A stretch of DNA of 44,406 bases from Cytophagaceae bacterium (lineage in GTDB: Bacteria; Bacteroidota; Bacteroidia; Cytophagales; Flexibacteraceae). Location: NCBI GenBank assembly GCA_947464365.1, contig CANHWS010000002.1, positions 1-44,406 of the forward strand, written 5' to 3'. Position 1 is the stretch's first letter. The number at the start of each line of letters is the position of its first letter. Position numbers and translations under genes: made by a program. Under the pieces are notes generated by a model. It ran no database searches, had not been told where the DNA came from, and was given only the letters and a program-made list of their open reading frames with translations. This document shows positions 7,717 through 16,469 of this stretch, piece by piece.

Positions 7717-10644
7717 ATGCATAGTCCATTTGCGCGCTTGGCCAAAGGCCTAATTGTCGCCTACTCCTTAGTCAGCCTCACCCTTGGCGCTACCACAAGC
7801 CTTGCTTCTGACGGCCCTCGTGGCAAACAGCAGGCTGCGCTCAACCGCAATAGCCAGCAGCCAGGCACACCGGGCACTGTCAAAATCCACCCTGCCTCTC
7901 ATTATCGTGAGCAGGTCATGATTTTCAAAGTCCTACCAGCCTACCGCGAGCGTTGTAGCAATGACGCCGTCCTTGTCGGAAGTATCCAGAAAATCATCGC
8001 TGACCTTGGCGGCGGCACCATTGCCAAAATGTTCCCGCACCACAAAGCCCCTACCAAGTTCCAGAACGAACGTGGTGAGGCCCTGATTGACCTTTCATTG
8101 GTCTATGAGTTCCGGTACAGCACCAAGACCCCAGTTGCTGATGCTTGTAACCAAATGTTGCTTAGCGGTGCCGTGCAGTATGCCGAGCCATGGTACATCT
8201 ATGCGCCCGTCTTCACTGCCAACGACCCTAGTATTGGACAGCAATACCACATCAACCGCATACGGGCCAATGCTGCCTGGGATATCACCCAAGGTGATAC
8301 CAGTGTGGTTATCGGTATTGTTGATAGCGGTATCGATTGGGACCACCCAGACATGGCCGCCAATATCAAAATCAACTATGCCGACCCGATTGACGGTGTG
8401 GACAACGACAACAACGGCTTCGTCGATGACTACCGCGGATGGGATTTTGGTGGAGCAAATTTCAACACCATCGTCACCGACAACAACCCAATGGTGATGG
8501 GCAACAACAACAACCACGGGTCGCATGTGTCCGGCACTGCAGGTGGCGTCACCAACAATGGCGTAGGCATGGCAGGTGTGGGCTTCAAGTGCAAGATCCT
8601 GGGCCTCAAGTGTTCAGCTGACAATGACACCCGTGCAGGCGGGGCAGGCTTTATCATCAATGGTTACGGTGGTATCACCTACGCTGCTGACAATGGTGCA
8701 GATGTCATCAACTGCTCTTGGGGTGGCCAAGGTTTTGCTAGCTCGTTTGAGCAAGACGTAATCGACTATGCAACCATCAACAAAAATGCATTGGTCGTAG
8801 CAGCCGCAGGCAACAACAACTCCGAGGCTGACTTCTACCCAGCCTACCTTGACAAGGTGCTTTCTGTAGCATCTACCACAACCTCAGATGCCAAGTCTAG
8901 CTTCAGCAACCTGAGCTACAAAGTGAGCATATCGGCCCCTGGTAGCAACATCCAGGCACCGATGTATAACAACGGTTATGGTGCAATGTCAGGCACGAGC
9001 ATGGCAAGCCCAGTGGTTGCAGGCTGTGCAGCCTTGGTCAAATCACAATTTCCGACCTTTGGCGCACGTGAGATTGCAGCTACCCTGCGTGCCACAGCCG
9101 ATAACATCTATACCATCGCCGCAAACCGAAACTTCGCTGGTAAGCTTGGTTCTGGTAGGGTCAATGTCTTTCGTGCCGTCACACTCAACTCTCCAGGTGT
9201 GAGCCTAACCGCTCGCAATATCAGTGATGGTAACGACGGCATCTTTGCCTCTGGCGATACAGTTACTTTCATTGGTACTTACCTCAATGCCTTGTTCCCT
9301 AGCACCCAACGCCTACGTGTTAAGCTAACTTCTTTGGCCCCAACTGTGGTTTCGCTGGTTCAGGATTCATCAGTCCTAGGAGTGCTCAACACTGGCCAGT
9401 CTACCGTGCAAGGCCAACCCTTCAAGATGCGCATTATGCCTGGTGCAACATCAGACCGGGTAGTTGCCTTCCGCCTTGACATCCTCGACAGCAATAACTA
9501 TCGTGAGTCCGTGTATTTTGAGTTCATGATCAACCAGAGCTTCATCAACGTCAGGAAAAACAATATCAAAACCACCATCACCTCTAACGGACGGATTGGC
9601 TATAGTGGCGACCAAGCCACACAAGGCATCGGCTTTTTGTACCGTGACATCCCTACCCTTTTCGAGATGGGCGTCTTGACCTCGTTGGATGCCACCACAG
9701 TTGGCGATTGTATCCGTGATGATGCCCAAGGCTACCGCAAAACCTTCAGCAGCGACAAAAACGTTTACGAAACACTGACCCCAACTGTCGGCAATTATAA
9801 TATCGACAACAAGTTCTCGGCCACAGCTGCCGTGGTTCAGCCCAATATCTCGGTCAAACAACGCACCTACGTGTGGGGCACGGCTGCTGATAGCAACTAC
9901 ATCATTGTCGCCTACAACATCCAGAACAAGTCTGCCACCACCATGACAGGCCTGAACTATGGCATTTTCAGCGACTTTGACATCTCGACCAATGGTGCGA
10001 CAGACGTCGTCAAATGGGAGCGTAGCGTTAACATGGGCTACGTCAAGAGCAATGCCGCTGGCGGCCACTTTGCAGGTATTGGTTTGTTATCGCCTTATGC
10101 TAAAGCCTTCACCCCGATCACCAATGATGGTACAGCTGGTTCTAGGTTCCAGATCTATGATGGCTTTACATTGGCCGAAAAACACCTTAGCCTCAGCTCT
10201 GGTATCGATACCAACAACACAGTCGGTGCCGCCGCAGGCCAAGACGTTTCCATGGTCGCTGGCTACGGGCCATTAACCTTAGCCCCTGGAGATTCGGTAA
10301 CCTTGCTATTCGCCTTGGCTGCTGCCCCAGACCTCGCCACCTTGGTTACCTCGGTCGGCACTGCTGTTACCAAAACGCCGACCATCGTTACAAGCCTTGG
10401 CGAGTCAGCTGTCAATACATCTGCTCTAGTTATCAGCCCTAACCCTGCTAGCCGTTGGCTACGCGTAACTGGCCTTATGGGCGAGCAAATAATGCCTGCT
10501 AGCCTAGTCAACACTAAAGGACAGACCGTTTTCAACACCACCATCAACCCACAAGACCCGATCACCCAGCTTCCAGACCTTAGCCCAGGCATCTATATCC
10601 TTCGGGTGGCAGGTCGTAGCATCAGGGTCGCCATCAGCCAATAA
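7717..10644 (+). CDS. subtilisin-like serine protease (S8) with T9SS sorting domain
   Basis: 975 residues. Signal peptide at about 1-30 (ends TTSLAS). Residues 60-165 look like the pro-domain common in Bacteroidota S8 proteases (LSLVYEFRYS, GAVQYAEPWYIY, NDPSIGQQYHINRI). The catalytic domain holds the full triad: Asp203 in IGIVDSGIDWDHPD, His267 in NNHGSHVSGTAGG, Ser428 in GTSMASPVVAG, with oxyanion Asn366 in AAAGNNN. A long beta-rich region (about 500-880) follows, then a T9SS type A sorting domain starting ISPNPASRW. It should be exported and attached to, or released from, the cell surface. Flanked by its own promoter-like box and terminator, it is probably a single-gene transcript. Confidence 0.95.
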   Translation: MHSPFARLAKGLIVAYSLVSLTLGATTSLASDGPRGKQQAALNRNSQQPGTPGTVKIHPASHYREQVMIFKVLPAYRERCSNDAVLVGSIQKIIADLGGGTIAKMFPHHKAPTKFQNERGEALIDLSLVYEFRYSTKTPVADACNQMLLSGAVQYAEPWYIYAPVFTANDPSIGQQYHINRIRANAAWDITQGDTSVVIGIVDSGIDWDHPDMAANIKINYADPIDGVDNDNNGFVDDYRGWDFGGANFNTIVTDNNPMVMGNNNNHGSHVSGTAGGVTNNGVGMAGVGFKCKILGLKCSADNDTRAGGAGFIINGYGGITYAADNGADVINCSWGGQGFASSFEQDVIDYATINKNALVVAAAGNNNSEADFYPAYLDKVLSVASTTTSDAKSSFSNLSYKVSISAPGSNIQAPMYNNGYGAMSGTSMASPVVAGCAALVKSQFPTFGAREIAATLRATADNIYTIAANRNFAGKLGSGRVNVFRAVTLNSPGVSLTARNISDGNDGIFASGDTVTFIGTYLNALFPSTQRLRVKLTSLAPTVVSLVQDSSVLGVLNTGQSTVQGQPFKMRIMPGATSDRVVAFRLDILDSNNYRESVYFEFMINQSFINVRKNNIKTTITSNGRIGYSGDQATQGIGFLYRDIPTLFEMGVLTSLDATTVGDCIRDDAQGYRKTFSSDKNVYETLTPTVGNYNIDNKFSATAAVVQPNISVKQRTYVWGTAADSNYIIVAYNIQNKSATTMTGLNYGIFSDFDISTNGATDVVKWERSVNMGYVKSNAAGGHFAGIGLLSPYAKAFTPITNDGTAGSRFQIYDGFTLAEKHLSLSSGIDTNNTVGAAAGQDVSMVAGYGPLTLAPGDSVTLLFALAAAPDLATLVTSVGTAVTKTPTIVTSLGESAVNTSALVISPNPASRWLRVTGLMGEQIMPASLVNTKGQTVFNTTINPQDPITQLPDLSPGIYILRVAGRSIRVAISQ

Positions 10645-10696
10645 CTGATTGATCGGCTGGCAAGTATCAGTCTAGCCTCTCGTATTGATTTCATAT

Positions 10697-10734
10697 AATG
10701 GCACCTACGCAAACAGCTTAGGTGCCATTTTTTT
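10697..10734 (+). terminator. rho-independent terminator after the S8 protease
   Basis: A perfect 11-base inverted repeat (AATGGCACCTA with TAGGTGCCATT) with an 11-base loop is followed by five more T residues. It lies about 50 bases after the protease stop codon. Confidence 0.9.
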
Positions 10735-10802
10735 GCGGGATGGTTATCTCATGACAGATCCTGCAATCTCGGCCCATTAGCACCAACTCTGGCCATAGTC
10801 CA

Positions 10803-10810
10803 TACCTTTG
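10803..10810 (+). promoter_or_regulatory. candidate -7 box for prfB
   Basis: TACCTTTG matches the Bacteroidota -7 consensus TAnnTTTG and lies 55 bases upstream of the prfB ATG. No TTTG is present at the expected -33 position, so this is only a partial match. Confidence 0.4.
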
Positions 10811-10865
10811 TGCCCCTGTCTGCCTATTGGCAACACAGGCCATAACCTAACAACCACCAACCCAC

Positions 10866-11955
10866 ATGACAGCCGACCAGTTTCGCGATGTGAAGGAGCG
10901 TATCATCGCCCTGAGGAGGTATCTTTGACTACGATACCAAAAAATCCCAAATAGCCGACCAAGAAACCACCTCACAGGGACCTACCTTCTGGGATGACCC
11001 CAAGGCTGCTGAAATCCTACTCAAGGATATCAAAACCAAGAAAGTCTGGACTGAAGCCTACGAAAAGGTATTGTCTGAACTGGGTGAGCTAGAAGTCCTG
11101 CAAGAGTTTGCCGAGATGGGCGAGGCTACTGAGCTAGAAGTCGATCAAGCCCTGAAAGTCGTCATGACTGTGCTAGAGGAGCTAGAGTTCAAGAAGATGC
11201 TCAGCAACGAAGAGGACCAGCTCAGTGCAATTATCGAGATCAATAGCGGCGCTGGCGGTACCGAAAGCCAAGACTGGGCCGAGATGCTGATGCGGATGTA
11301 CATTATGTGGGGCGAAGCCCAAGGATATGGTGTGCGCGAGGTCAACCTCAATGCGGGCGAAGGTGCAGGGATCAAATCTGCCACCCTCGAGATCGACGGA
11401 GAGTTTGCTTATGGCTACCTCAAGGCCGAAATTGGCGTCCACCGGCTTGTGCGGGTTTCACCATTTGATAGCAACGCCCGCCGTCACACCTCTTTTGCCT
11501 CCGTATTTGCCTATCCATTGGTGGATGATAGCATCCAGATCGATGTCAACCCAGCTGACATTACCTTTGATACGTTCCGCTCTGGCGGCGCTGGTGGCCA
11601 GAACGTCAACAAGGTCGAGACTGCTGTGCGTTTGCACCACCAACCATCGGGCGTGATCATCGAGTGCCAACAAGAGCGGTCCCAGATCATGAACAAGGAG
11701 CGAGCCATCAAAATGCTCAAAAGCCGCCTTTACCAGATCGAGATCGAAAAACGCAATGCCGAAAAGGCCAAGGTCGAAGGTACCAAACAGAAGATTGAGT
11801 GGGGATCCCAGATCCGGAACTACGTCCTGCACCCCTACAAACTCATCAAAGATATCCGGACTGGCGTGGAGCGCACCGATGTGCAAAACGTCCTAGATGG
11901 TGACCTCAATGAGTACATCAAAGCCTTCCTGATGCAGGCACCAGAACCGCTTTAG
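10866..11955 (+). CDS. prfB: peptide chain release factor 2, expressed by programmed +1 frameshift
   Basis: Release factor 2 recognises UGA and UAA and triggers peptide release. Reading starts at ATG 10866, gives 20 residues ending RRYL, and meets an in-frame TGA at 10926. Skipping one base (T10926) continues as DYDTKKSQ in the frame that runs to the TAG at 11955. The joined product is about 362 residues, the normal length. The stop-codon recognition tripeptide SPF (VRVSPFDSNARRH) and the catalytic GGQ (SGGAGGQNVNK) are both present. An ORF caller that ignores frameshifting would start at an internal codon near 11071 and lose the first 70 residues. A terminator follows at 11984. Confidence 0.96.
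10914..10930 (+). promoter_or_regulatory. prfB programmed +1 frameshift site
   Basis: The RF2 autoregulatory signal is complete: an internal Shine-Dalgarno-like AGGAGGT at 10914-10920, then the slippery codon CTT at 10923-10925, followed at once by the stop TGA at 10926 and a C. When RF2 is scarce the ribosome slips from CTT to TTT and continues in the +1 frame. The arrangement is nearly identical to that of E. coli prfB. Confidence 0.95.
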
Positions 11956-11983
11956 TTAGTTTTAGCACCTGACACCTTACAAC

Positions 11984-12014
11984 ATCCGCAGGCCAGCAAC
12001 TTGCGGATTTTTGT
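11984..12014 (+). terminator. rho-independent terminator after prfB
   Basis: The stem ATCCGCA with TGCGGAT (7 bases, loop of 11) is followed by TTTTGTTTT. It lies 29 bases after the prfB stop, in the gap before the convergent NlpC/P60 gene. Confidence 0.8.
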
Positions 12015-12047
12015 TTTGAGGCCGACCATCTCAGTACAACACCTTGC

Positions 12048-12719
12048 TTATTCAGTTCGATCCTCCACTAAGGGACGGTGGATTTTATTGAAGCGTTTGG
12101 CCCAGTACTTTTCGGTCAGTTTGGTCTCGTGCACACCCAAGGAGTTACTACTCTGGATAAATTTGATCGTCTTGTCTGGCAATATTTCCGTCACCATCCC
12201 GACGTGCGAAATGATGCCGGGCGGATCGTGGAAAATGACCAAGTCACCTGGCTGGGCCTTGTCCTTCGGGACATCAACCCCGCAGCCTGCCTGCTGATAA
12301 CTAGGACGTGGGATTGCTTTCTTGATACCAGCGTAGCTAGCCATCACCAATCCGCTGCAGTCAATGCCTGCCCTACTAGCCCCGCCATACCGATAAGGAG
12401 TGCCTGTGTACTTACGGGCTTCCTCCACCACCCGCTTTACTTCAAACTTAGTCAGGTGCCGCTTCGGAATTGGCTCCGCACGGGGTACGATCGAGTTGTT
12501 ATTTGTCTTGGCGGTGGACTGGAACGCTGCACCAGCCGCCCTCTTTTTCTTTTTGCGGCCTCGGCATGCCTCGCCGCCAAACAGGAAAGTCAGCAACAGG
12601 CCCCATAACAACAACCTAGACCAGAACCTAAGCACCAACCCTCCTGACCACCAAATATCCACTTTTCTGATTGCGAAATCAGATTGCGGGGGCTGACTCT
12701 GGATTTTGGTAGGTTTCAT
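12048..12719 (-). CDS. NlpC/P60 family cell-wall endopeptidase, membrane-targeted
   Basis: 223 residues. The C-terminal NlpC/P60 domain (about 90-215) cleaves peptide bonds in peptidoglycan stem peptides. GIDCSGLV carries catalytic Cys121, ISHVGMV carries His172, and FIQSSNSLGV supplies the third polar residue, probably Gln189. The N-terminus is odd: about 28 mostly polar residues precede a hydrophobic segment (residues 29-48) that ends GGEAC. This could be a non-canonical lipobox (Glu at -2, Gly at -3) or a signal anchor. A basic run RGRKKKKR follows Cys52. The true start may be downstream of the ATG used here. It converges on prfB. Confidence 0.88.
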   Translation of the reverse strand: MKPTKIQSQPPQSDFAIRKVDIWWSGGLVLRFWSRLLLWGLLLTFLFGGEACRGRKKKKRAAGAAFQSTAKTNNNSIVPRAEPIPKRHLTKFEVKRVVEEARKYTGTPYRYGGASRAGIDCSGLVMASYAGIKKAIPRPSYQQAGCGVDVPKDKAQPGDLVIFHDPPGIISHVGMVTEILPDKTIKFIQSSNSLGVHETKLTEKYWAKRFNKIHRPLVEDRTE

Positions 12720-12819
12720 GCTTATTAGCCGACAGGTCGTCTGGGCAAATATGTCAAGACTAAGTTAGCTCAAATTATCAGCATCTAATGGCGTAAGAAC
12801 CAAACCTTAGCATTCAGAC

Positions 12820-13476
12820 TTATACCAAGATCGATATCTGATAAGCCCTAATCCCCAAGGCCTCCGCCCCTCTGATGTCCTTCTCGAGGCTATCACCAAC
12901 CATAATGCAATCATCAGGTGATAGGCCCAACTTTTCCATACCGAGATTAAACATGGCTGCGACAGGCTTCTCGACACCAGCCTCCTCACTGCTAACCATA
13001 AACCGAACGTAGTCCGCAAGCCCCAAGACTATTGCCTTCTGGTGCTGTATTGCAGCTGTCAAGTCCGTCAAAAGGCAAACATTAATATTGGCCTCACGGC
13101 ATTGTTCCAGAAACACCTTGGCCTCAGGCAATAGACTGATGGTCTTAAGAAAGGTATCCCAATAAACCTGCTCGAACAACAAAGAGGCCTCAAAGTCAGT
13201 ACGTCCAAGCAAGCCCTCAACCAACTTTTGCCCATACAACAGCCTACTATGAGATGCCGCCTGACCCTCCAGATCATGATGTACCCGTGTCCTCGCTACC
13301 CTATAGGCTGACTCAAATGCAATGCCATCAACCCCAAGATGCTCCTGAAGAGCCTTCGCAGCAACAGCCTGTGCCAACTGATGGCTAGGTTGATAAGGAT
13401 ACAAGGTGTTATCGATATCCAGCAATACCCCTTTAACACCAGTAAGATCAATCAACTCGAAGCCAAGTACTTGCAT
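12820..13476 (-). CDS. HAD superfamily hydrolase (phosphatase-like)
   Basis: 218 residues, normal for a HAD-IA type phosphatase. All motifs are visible: motif I LLDIDNTLYPY with nucleophile Asp20 and acid Asp22; motif II in CLLTDLTAA; motif III Lys in GVEKP; motif IV MVGDSLEKDIRGAEALG. A helical cap lies between motifs I and II. The substrate cannot be told. The next gene on the same strand, 76 bases upstream, is a GDPD-like protein, so the two may form a small unit acting on phosphorylated sugars or lipid head groups; that link is inference. Confidence 0.88.
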   Translation of the reverse strand: MQVLGFELIDLTGVKGVLLDIDNTLYPYQPSHQLAQAVAAKALQEHLGVDGIAFESAYRVARTRVHHDLEGQAASHSRLLYGQKLVEGLLGRTDFEASLLFEQVYWDTFLKTISLLPEAKVFLEQCREANINVCLLTDLTAAIQHQKAIVLGLADYVRFMVSSEEAGVEKPVAAMFNLGMEKLGLSPDDCIMVGDSLEKDIRGAEALGIRAYQISILV

Positions 13477-13552
13477 AGGATAAGGCAGAAGTATAGAGGA
13501 AAAAACAAGAGACCTAGTTCATTTTATCATAAGATAGGTAAGAACTAAAGTC

Positions 13553-14125
13553 CTACCACAAATCAGGGCGCTTGGTACAGACAGCCTCAAGATCCATACC
13601 CACTAACTTATCCCGGAACTCAGCGATGCGGTCAGTGCTATAACCCTGCAACTCAGGGCTAACCAGACATAACTTAAAATGCTGCTTCAGGACCTGATAC
13701 GTTTCAGCTGTTAAGGGCATCTCATGGAAACAATCCACCCAAACCCAGTCTATCTTCCCTGCAAAAGCCAAACAAAAATCGATCGGTTCGTACTCACTAA
13801 ACCGAATGGCAATCTTGCGCTCACCCATCCGCATATACTTGATTAGGTAGGGTAAGGACAGGTCCAGGAAGAAGTAATTGGGCACCCCATGCTTGGCCAA
13901 TAGCCGCAAAATCTCAGCCTCAATCCCCTCCGTCTTGACATTCAGGATGATAAGGGCATGGTCATACTGGGCCAAGAAGTCATCAAAACGCTCTCCTGTC
14001 ACAAATGGGTCGTGGTGAAGGATGATGTCCTTACCCTCATACCGAAGATCAAGCTCAATGCCATATTGCTTCGGGACTGTAGCCAGCTGGGCAATGGTAT
14101 TAATACGGTGGGCTATCTTGAGCAT
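13553..14125 (-). CDS. GDPD-like (PLC-type barrel) protein
   Basis: 190 residues, shorter than typical glycerophosphodiester phosphodiesterases (about 240). It keeps the hallmark pieces of that fold: AHRIN near the N-terminus (the first His), IELDLRY (Glu-x-Asp metal ligands) and ILHHDPF (second His). The later strands read LIILNVKTEGIE, NYFFLDLSLP, KIAIRFSEYEP and DWVWVDCF. No signal peptide is seen, so it is cytoplasmic. The reaction is probably phosphodiester cleavage, or a related non-canonical activity. It sits just downstream of the ribosomal protein operon, separated by a terminator. Confidence 0.75.
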   Translation of the reverse strand: MLKIAHRINTIAQLATVPKQYGIELDLRYEGKDIILHHDPFVTGERFDDFLAQYDHALIILNVKTEGIEAEILRLLAKHGVPNYFFLDLSLPYLIKYMRMGERKIAIRFSEYEPIDFCLAFAGKIDWVWVDCFHEMPLTAETYQVLKQHFKLCLVSPELQGYSTDRIAEFRDKLVGMDLEAVCTKRPDLW

Positions 14126-14319
14126 AGACTGTAGTAAACGTAGGACCGTGGCTAGAGCTGTGGTTTATGCAAAATAGCGACAGCGACCACCCAAAGGCAA
14201 GCCCGACTAAAACGTTTGTCGATGCGCCAAACGATCAAACAAAAGAAGCAAGCTGTATCTACCTCATTAACAACAAGATAGCAAATCGGATCCTCGGAAA
14301 CAAGGCCAGAGTTAGTCAC

Positions 14320-14349
14320 AAAAAAAATCCTGACCTTGCGGTCAGGATT
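14320..14349 (-). terminator. terminator of the ribosomal protein operon
   Basis: On the minus strand a perfect 10-base stem (AATCCTGACC with GGTCAGGATT) with a 4-base loop runs into eight T residues. It lies 26 bases after the rpsN stop, so transcription ends right after rpsN. A 63-codon plus-strand frame crossing this site is not a gene. Confidence 0.95.
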
Positions 14350-14374
14350 CTGTATTGATATAGGGTAATCAGGA

Positions 14375-14644
14375 TTACCAGCTAGACTTGGTGATGCCCG
14401 GGATCTTGCCAGCAGAAGCTAGCTCGCGGAACTGGTTCCGGCAGATACCAAACTGACGCATATAGCCACGAGGACGACCGGTCAGTTTGCAACGATTGCG
14501 TAGACGTACAGCCGAAGAGTTGCGCGGAAGTGCATCAAGTGCAACCCAGTCGCCAGCCTCTTTAAGGGCAGCACGCTTCACTTTGTACTTGGCAACGAGG
14601 TGCTCACGTTTGCGCTCGCGCGCTTTGATGGATTCTTTGGCCAT
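14375..14644 (-). CDS. rpsN: 30S ribosomal protein S14
   Basis: 89 residues, the long form of S14. It has NRCKLTGRPRGYMRQFGICR but lacks the paired CxxC motifs, so it is the zinc-free type. S14 helps assemble the 30S head. Its ATG overlaps the rplE stop by one base (TAATG), implying translational coupling. It is the last gene of the operon here; in most bacteria rpsH follows, but a strong terminator follows instead. Confidence 0.97.
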   Translation of the reverse strand: MAKESIKARERKREHLVAKYKVKRAALKEAGDWVALDALPRNSSAVRLRNRCKLTGRPRGYMRQFGICRNQFRELASAGKIPGITKSSW

Positions 14645-15204
14645 TACTCTTCGTTATTTTTTTGGTTAGCAAAAGGCATACCGAATGCTTTCAACAACTC
14701 AAAAGACTCTTCGTCGTTTGTAGCTGTGGTCACAAAGGTAATATCCATACCAGTGATTTTGCTCACTTTGTCAATCTGGATCTCAGGGAAGATGATCTGC
14801 TCCTTAACACCTAGGGTGTAGTTGCCACGACCATCAAAACCTTTATCAGATACGCCTTTGAAGTCACGCACACGTGGCAGAGCAATGCTCACCAAGCGGT
14901 CGATGAACTCGTACATACGCTCGCCCCGGAGGGTAACGCGTGCACCGATAGGCATGTTCTCGCGGAGTTTGAAGTTACTGATCGCAAGGCGGCTTTTGGT
15001 CGGGACAGCTTTCTGACCAGTGATGGTCGTAAGCTCTTCAACGCCGATATCCACCAGCTTTTTGTCAGCAACGGCAGCGCCGATACCTTTGTTGATACAA
15101 ACCTTCGTGATTTTCGGGATTTGCATCACGCTCTTGTACTGAAACTTCTCTTTCAGGGCAGGAGCAATTTCCTTATCGTATTTTTCTTTAAGACGAGCGC
15201 CCAT
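14644..15204 (-). CDS. rplE: 50S ribosomal protein L5
   Basis: 186 residues, normal for L5, which binds 5S rRNA and contacts the P-site tRNA. Characteristic phrases include MQIPKITKVCINKGIG, QKAVPTKSRLAISNFKLRE, MPIGARVTLRGERMYEFIDRL and DFKGVSDKGFDGRGNYTLGVKEQIIFPEI. It starts two bases after the rplX stop and overlaps rpsN by one base. Confidence 0.98.
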   Translation of the reverse strand: MGARLKEKYDKEIAPALKEKFQYKSVMQIPKITKVCINKGIGAAVADKKLVDIGVEELTTITGQKAVPTKSRLAISNFKLRENMPIGARVTLRGERMYEFIDRLVSIALPRVRDFKGVSDKGFDGRGNYTLGVKEQIIFPEIQIDKVSKITGMDITFVTTATNDEESFELLKAFGMPFANQKNNEE

Positions 15205-15206
15205 GA

Positions 15207-15542
15207 CTAGATGAATTTTTGGGTTTGCTTAGAATAACGTTGGTTTTTGCCTTTGTCATTCTTCTTGATACCTACTTTGGGTGTTGGATTGCCATCAACA
15301 AGCAAAACTAGGTTGCTGATGTGCAAGGCGGCCTCCTTCTGGATGATGCCTCCTGACTGCGGATCTTGTGCGGTAGGCTTAACGTGGCGCTTAACCATGT
15401 TTACACCCTCGACAATTGCACGGTTCTTGACCGCATCGACACTGACAACAGTTCCCTGTTTGCCTTTCTGATCACCAGCGATTACTTTCACAGTATCGCC
15501 AGCCTTGATTTTGAGCTTAATACGCTTCTCGTCCTTTACCAT
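15207..15542 (-). CDS. rplX: 50S ribosomal protein L24
   Basis: 111 residues. The KOW motif is clear: KIKAGDTVKVIAGDQKGKQG then TVVSVDAVKNRAIVEGVNMVKRHVKP. L24 starts 50S assembly. It lies 4 bases after rplN and 2 bases before rplE. Confidence 0.97.
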   Translation of the reverse strand: MVKDEKRIKLKIKAGDTVKVIAGDQKGKQGTVVSVDAVKNRAIVEGVNMVKRHVKPTAQDPQSGGIIQKEAALHISNLVLLVDGNPTPKVGIKKNDKGKNQRYSKQTQKFI

Positions 15543-15546
15543 GATC

Positions 15547-15915
15547 TTAGAGTACCTCAGGGGCCAGTGAAACGATTTTCATGAATTGCTTTTCGCGGAG
15601 CTCGCGGGCTACTGGGCCGAAGATACGCGTGCCACGTGGCTCGTCTTGGGCGTTCAGCAACACAACTGCGTTGTCGTCAAAGCGGATGTATGAACCATCT
15701 TTACGACGGATCTCTTTACGAGTCCGGACGATGACGGCTTTAGAGACAGTTCCCTTCTTGAGGTTGCTGCTAGATAGGGCTGACTTGACAGTTACAACAA
15801 CTTTGTCACCCACTGAGGCATACCGGCGGCCTGTGCCACCCAATACGCGGATAACAAGTACCTCTTTGGCACCACTGTTATCGGCTACGTTGAGTCTAGA
15901 TTCTTGCTGTATCAT
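15547..15915 (-). CDS. rplN: 50S ribosomal protein L14
   Basis: 122 residues, the exact family length. It opens MIQQESRLNVADNSGAKEV and contains GDKVVVTVKSA and the conserved YIRFDDNAVVLLN. L14 lies at the subunit interface. Two bases separate it from rpsQ. Confidence 0.98.
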   Translation of the reverse strand: MIQQESRLNVADNSGAKEVLVIRVLGGTGRRYASVGDKVVVTVKSALSSSNLKKGTVSKAVIVRTRKEIRRKDGSYIRFDDNAVVLLNAQDEPRGTRIFGPVARELREKQFMKIVSLAPEVL

Positions 15916-15917
15916 GA

Positions 15918-16214
15918 TTACTTAGCCCTCTCTAAAATTTCTACGAGGCGCCACCTTTTTGTCTTAGACAATGGGCGGGTCTCCATTATACGAACTGTAT
16001 CGCCGATGTTGCACTCGTTCTTTTCGTCGTGTGCATGGAACTTTTGGCTCCTGGTCATGAATTTACCATATACTGGGTGCTTTACCTTGCGGTCAACAAT
16101 CACAGTGATGGTTTTCTCCATTTTATTGCTTGTCACTCGTCCTACCCTTTCCTTGCGGAAGGCGCGGCCTTCTGCGGCTACGTGGGCGTGAGTGGTTTCC
16201 ACTACGTTTTCCAT
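15918..16214 (-). CDS. rpsQ: 30S ribosomal protein S17
   Basis: 98 residues. The core RKERVGRVTSNKMEKTITV and KFHAHDEKNECNIGDTVRI is typical of S17, an early 16S rRNA-binding protein. About 15 residues (METTHAHVAAEG-like, Ala/His-rich) precede the usual start; the first ATG follows rpmC closely, so the short extension is plausible. Confidence 0.96.
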   Translation of the reverse strand: MENVVETTHAHVAAEGRAFRKERVGRVTSNKMEKTITVIVDRKVKHPVYGKFMTRSQKFHAHDEKNECNIGDTVRIMETRPLSKTKRWRLVEILERAK

Positions 16215-16231
16215 GTTGTTAAGGGTTTGGG

Positions 16232-16429
16232 TTATTTAGCCAATTCGCGTTTGCGAATTTCGGTGGCGATACGAGCGACATCACGACGGGCGATACGCAG
16301 CTCCGAACTATTGGTGCTTGGCGTAATGTTGTGCGCGAAACGCATTTTTGAATAGCGGGAACTCTGGGTGGCTAATTCGGTCGATAGCTGCTCCAGGTTC
16401 AGTTTGCTTAGGTCTTGCTTCTTGCTCAT
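16232..16429 (-). CDS. rpmC: 50S ribosomal protein L29
   Basis: 65 residues with the small helical hairpin of L29: LNLEQLSTELATQSSRYSKM, then IARRDVARIATEIRKRELA. L29 sits near the exit tunnel. It lies between rplP and rpsQ as usual, 40 bases after rplP. Confidence 0.95.
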   Translation of the reverse strand: MSKKQDLSKLNLEQLSTELATQSSRYSKMRFAHNITPSTNSSELRIARRDVARIATEIRKRELAK

Positions 16430-16469
16430 GGCTTGATGCTAGGTTTTTAAGGGTGAAGGAACCTGAGGG

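Noticed and set aside
9451..10068. 205-codon minus-strand open frame
   Set aside because: It lies entirely inside the S8 protease gene, which has a full catalytic triad and sorting domain; the opposite frame has no recognisable domain.
10866..10928. prfB as a pseudogene or sequencing frameshift
   Set aside because: The exact arrangement of AGGAGGT, CTT, TGA and C is the known regulatory frameshift site, so the in-frame stop is expected.
11071..11955. prfB beginning at an internal codon near 11071
   Set aside because: The frame continues upstream with RF2-like sequence to the frameshift site at 10926; starting at 11071 would remove about 70 conserved residues.
14167..14358. 63-codon plus-strand open frame after rpsN
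   Set aside because: It crosses the operon terminator, has no recognisable domain and no promoter-like box.
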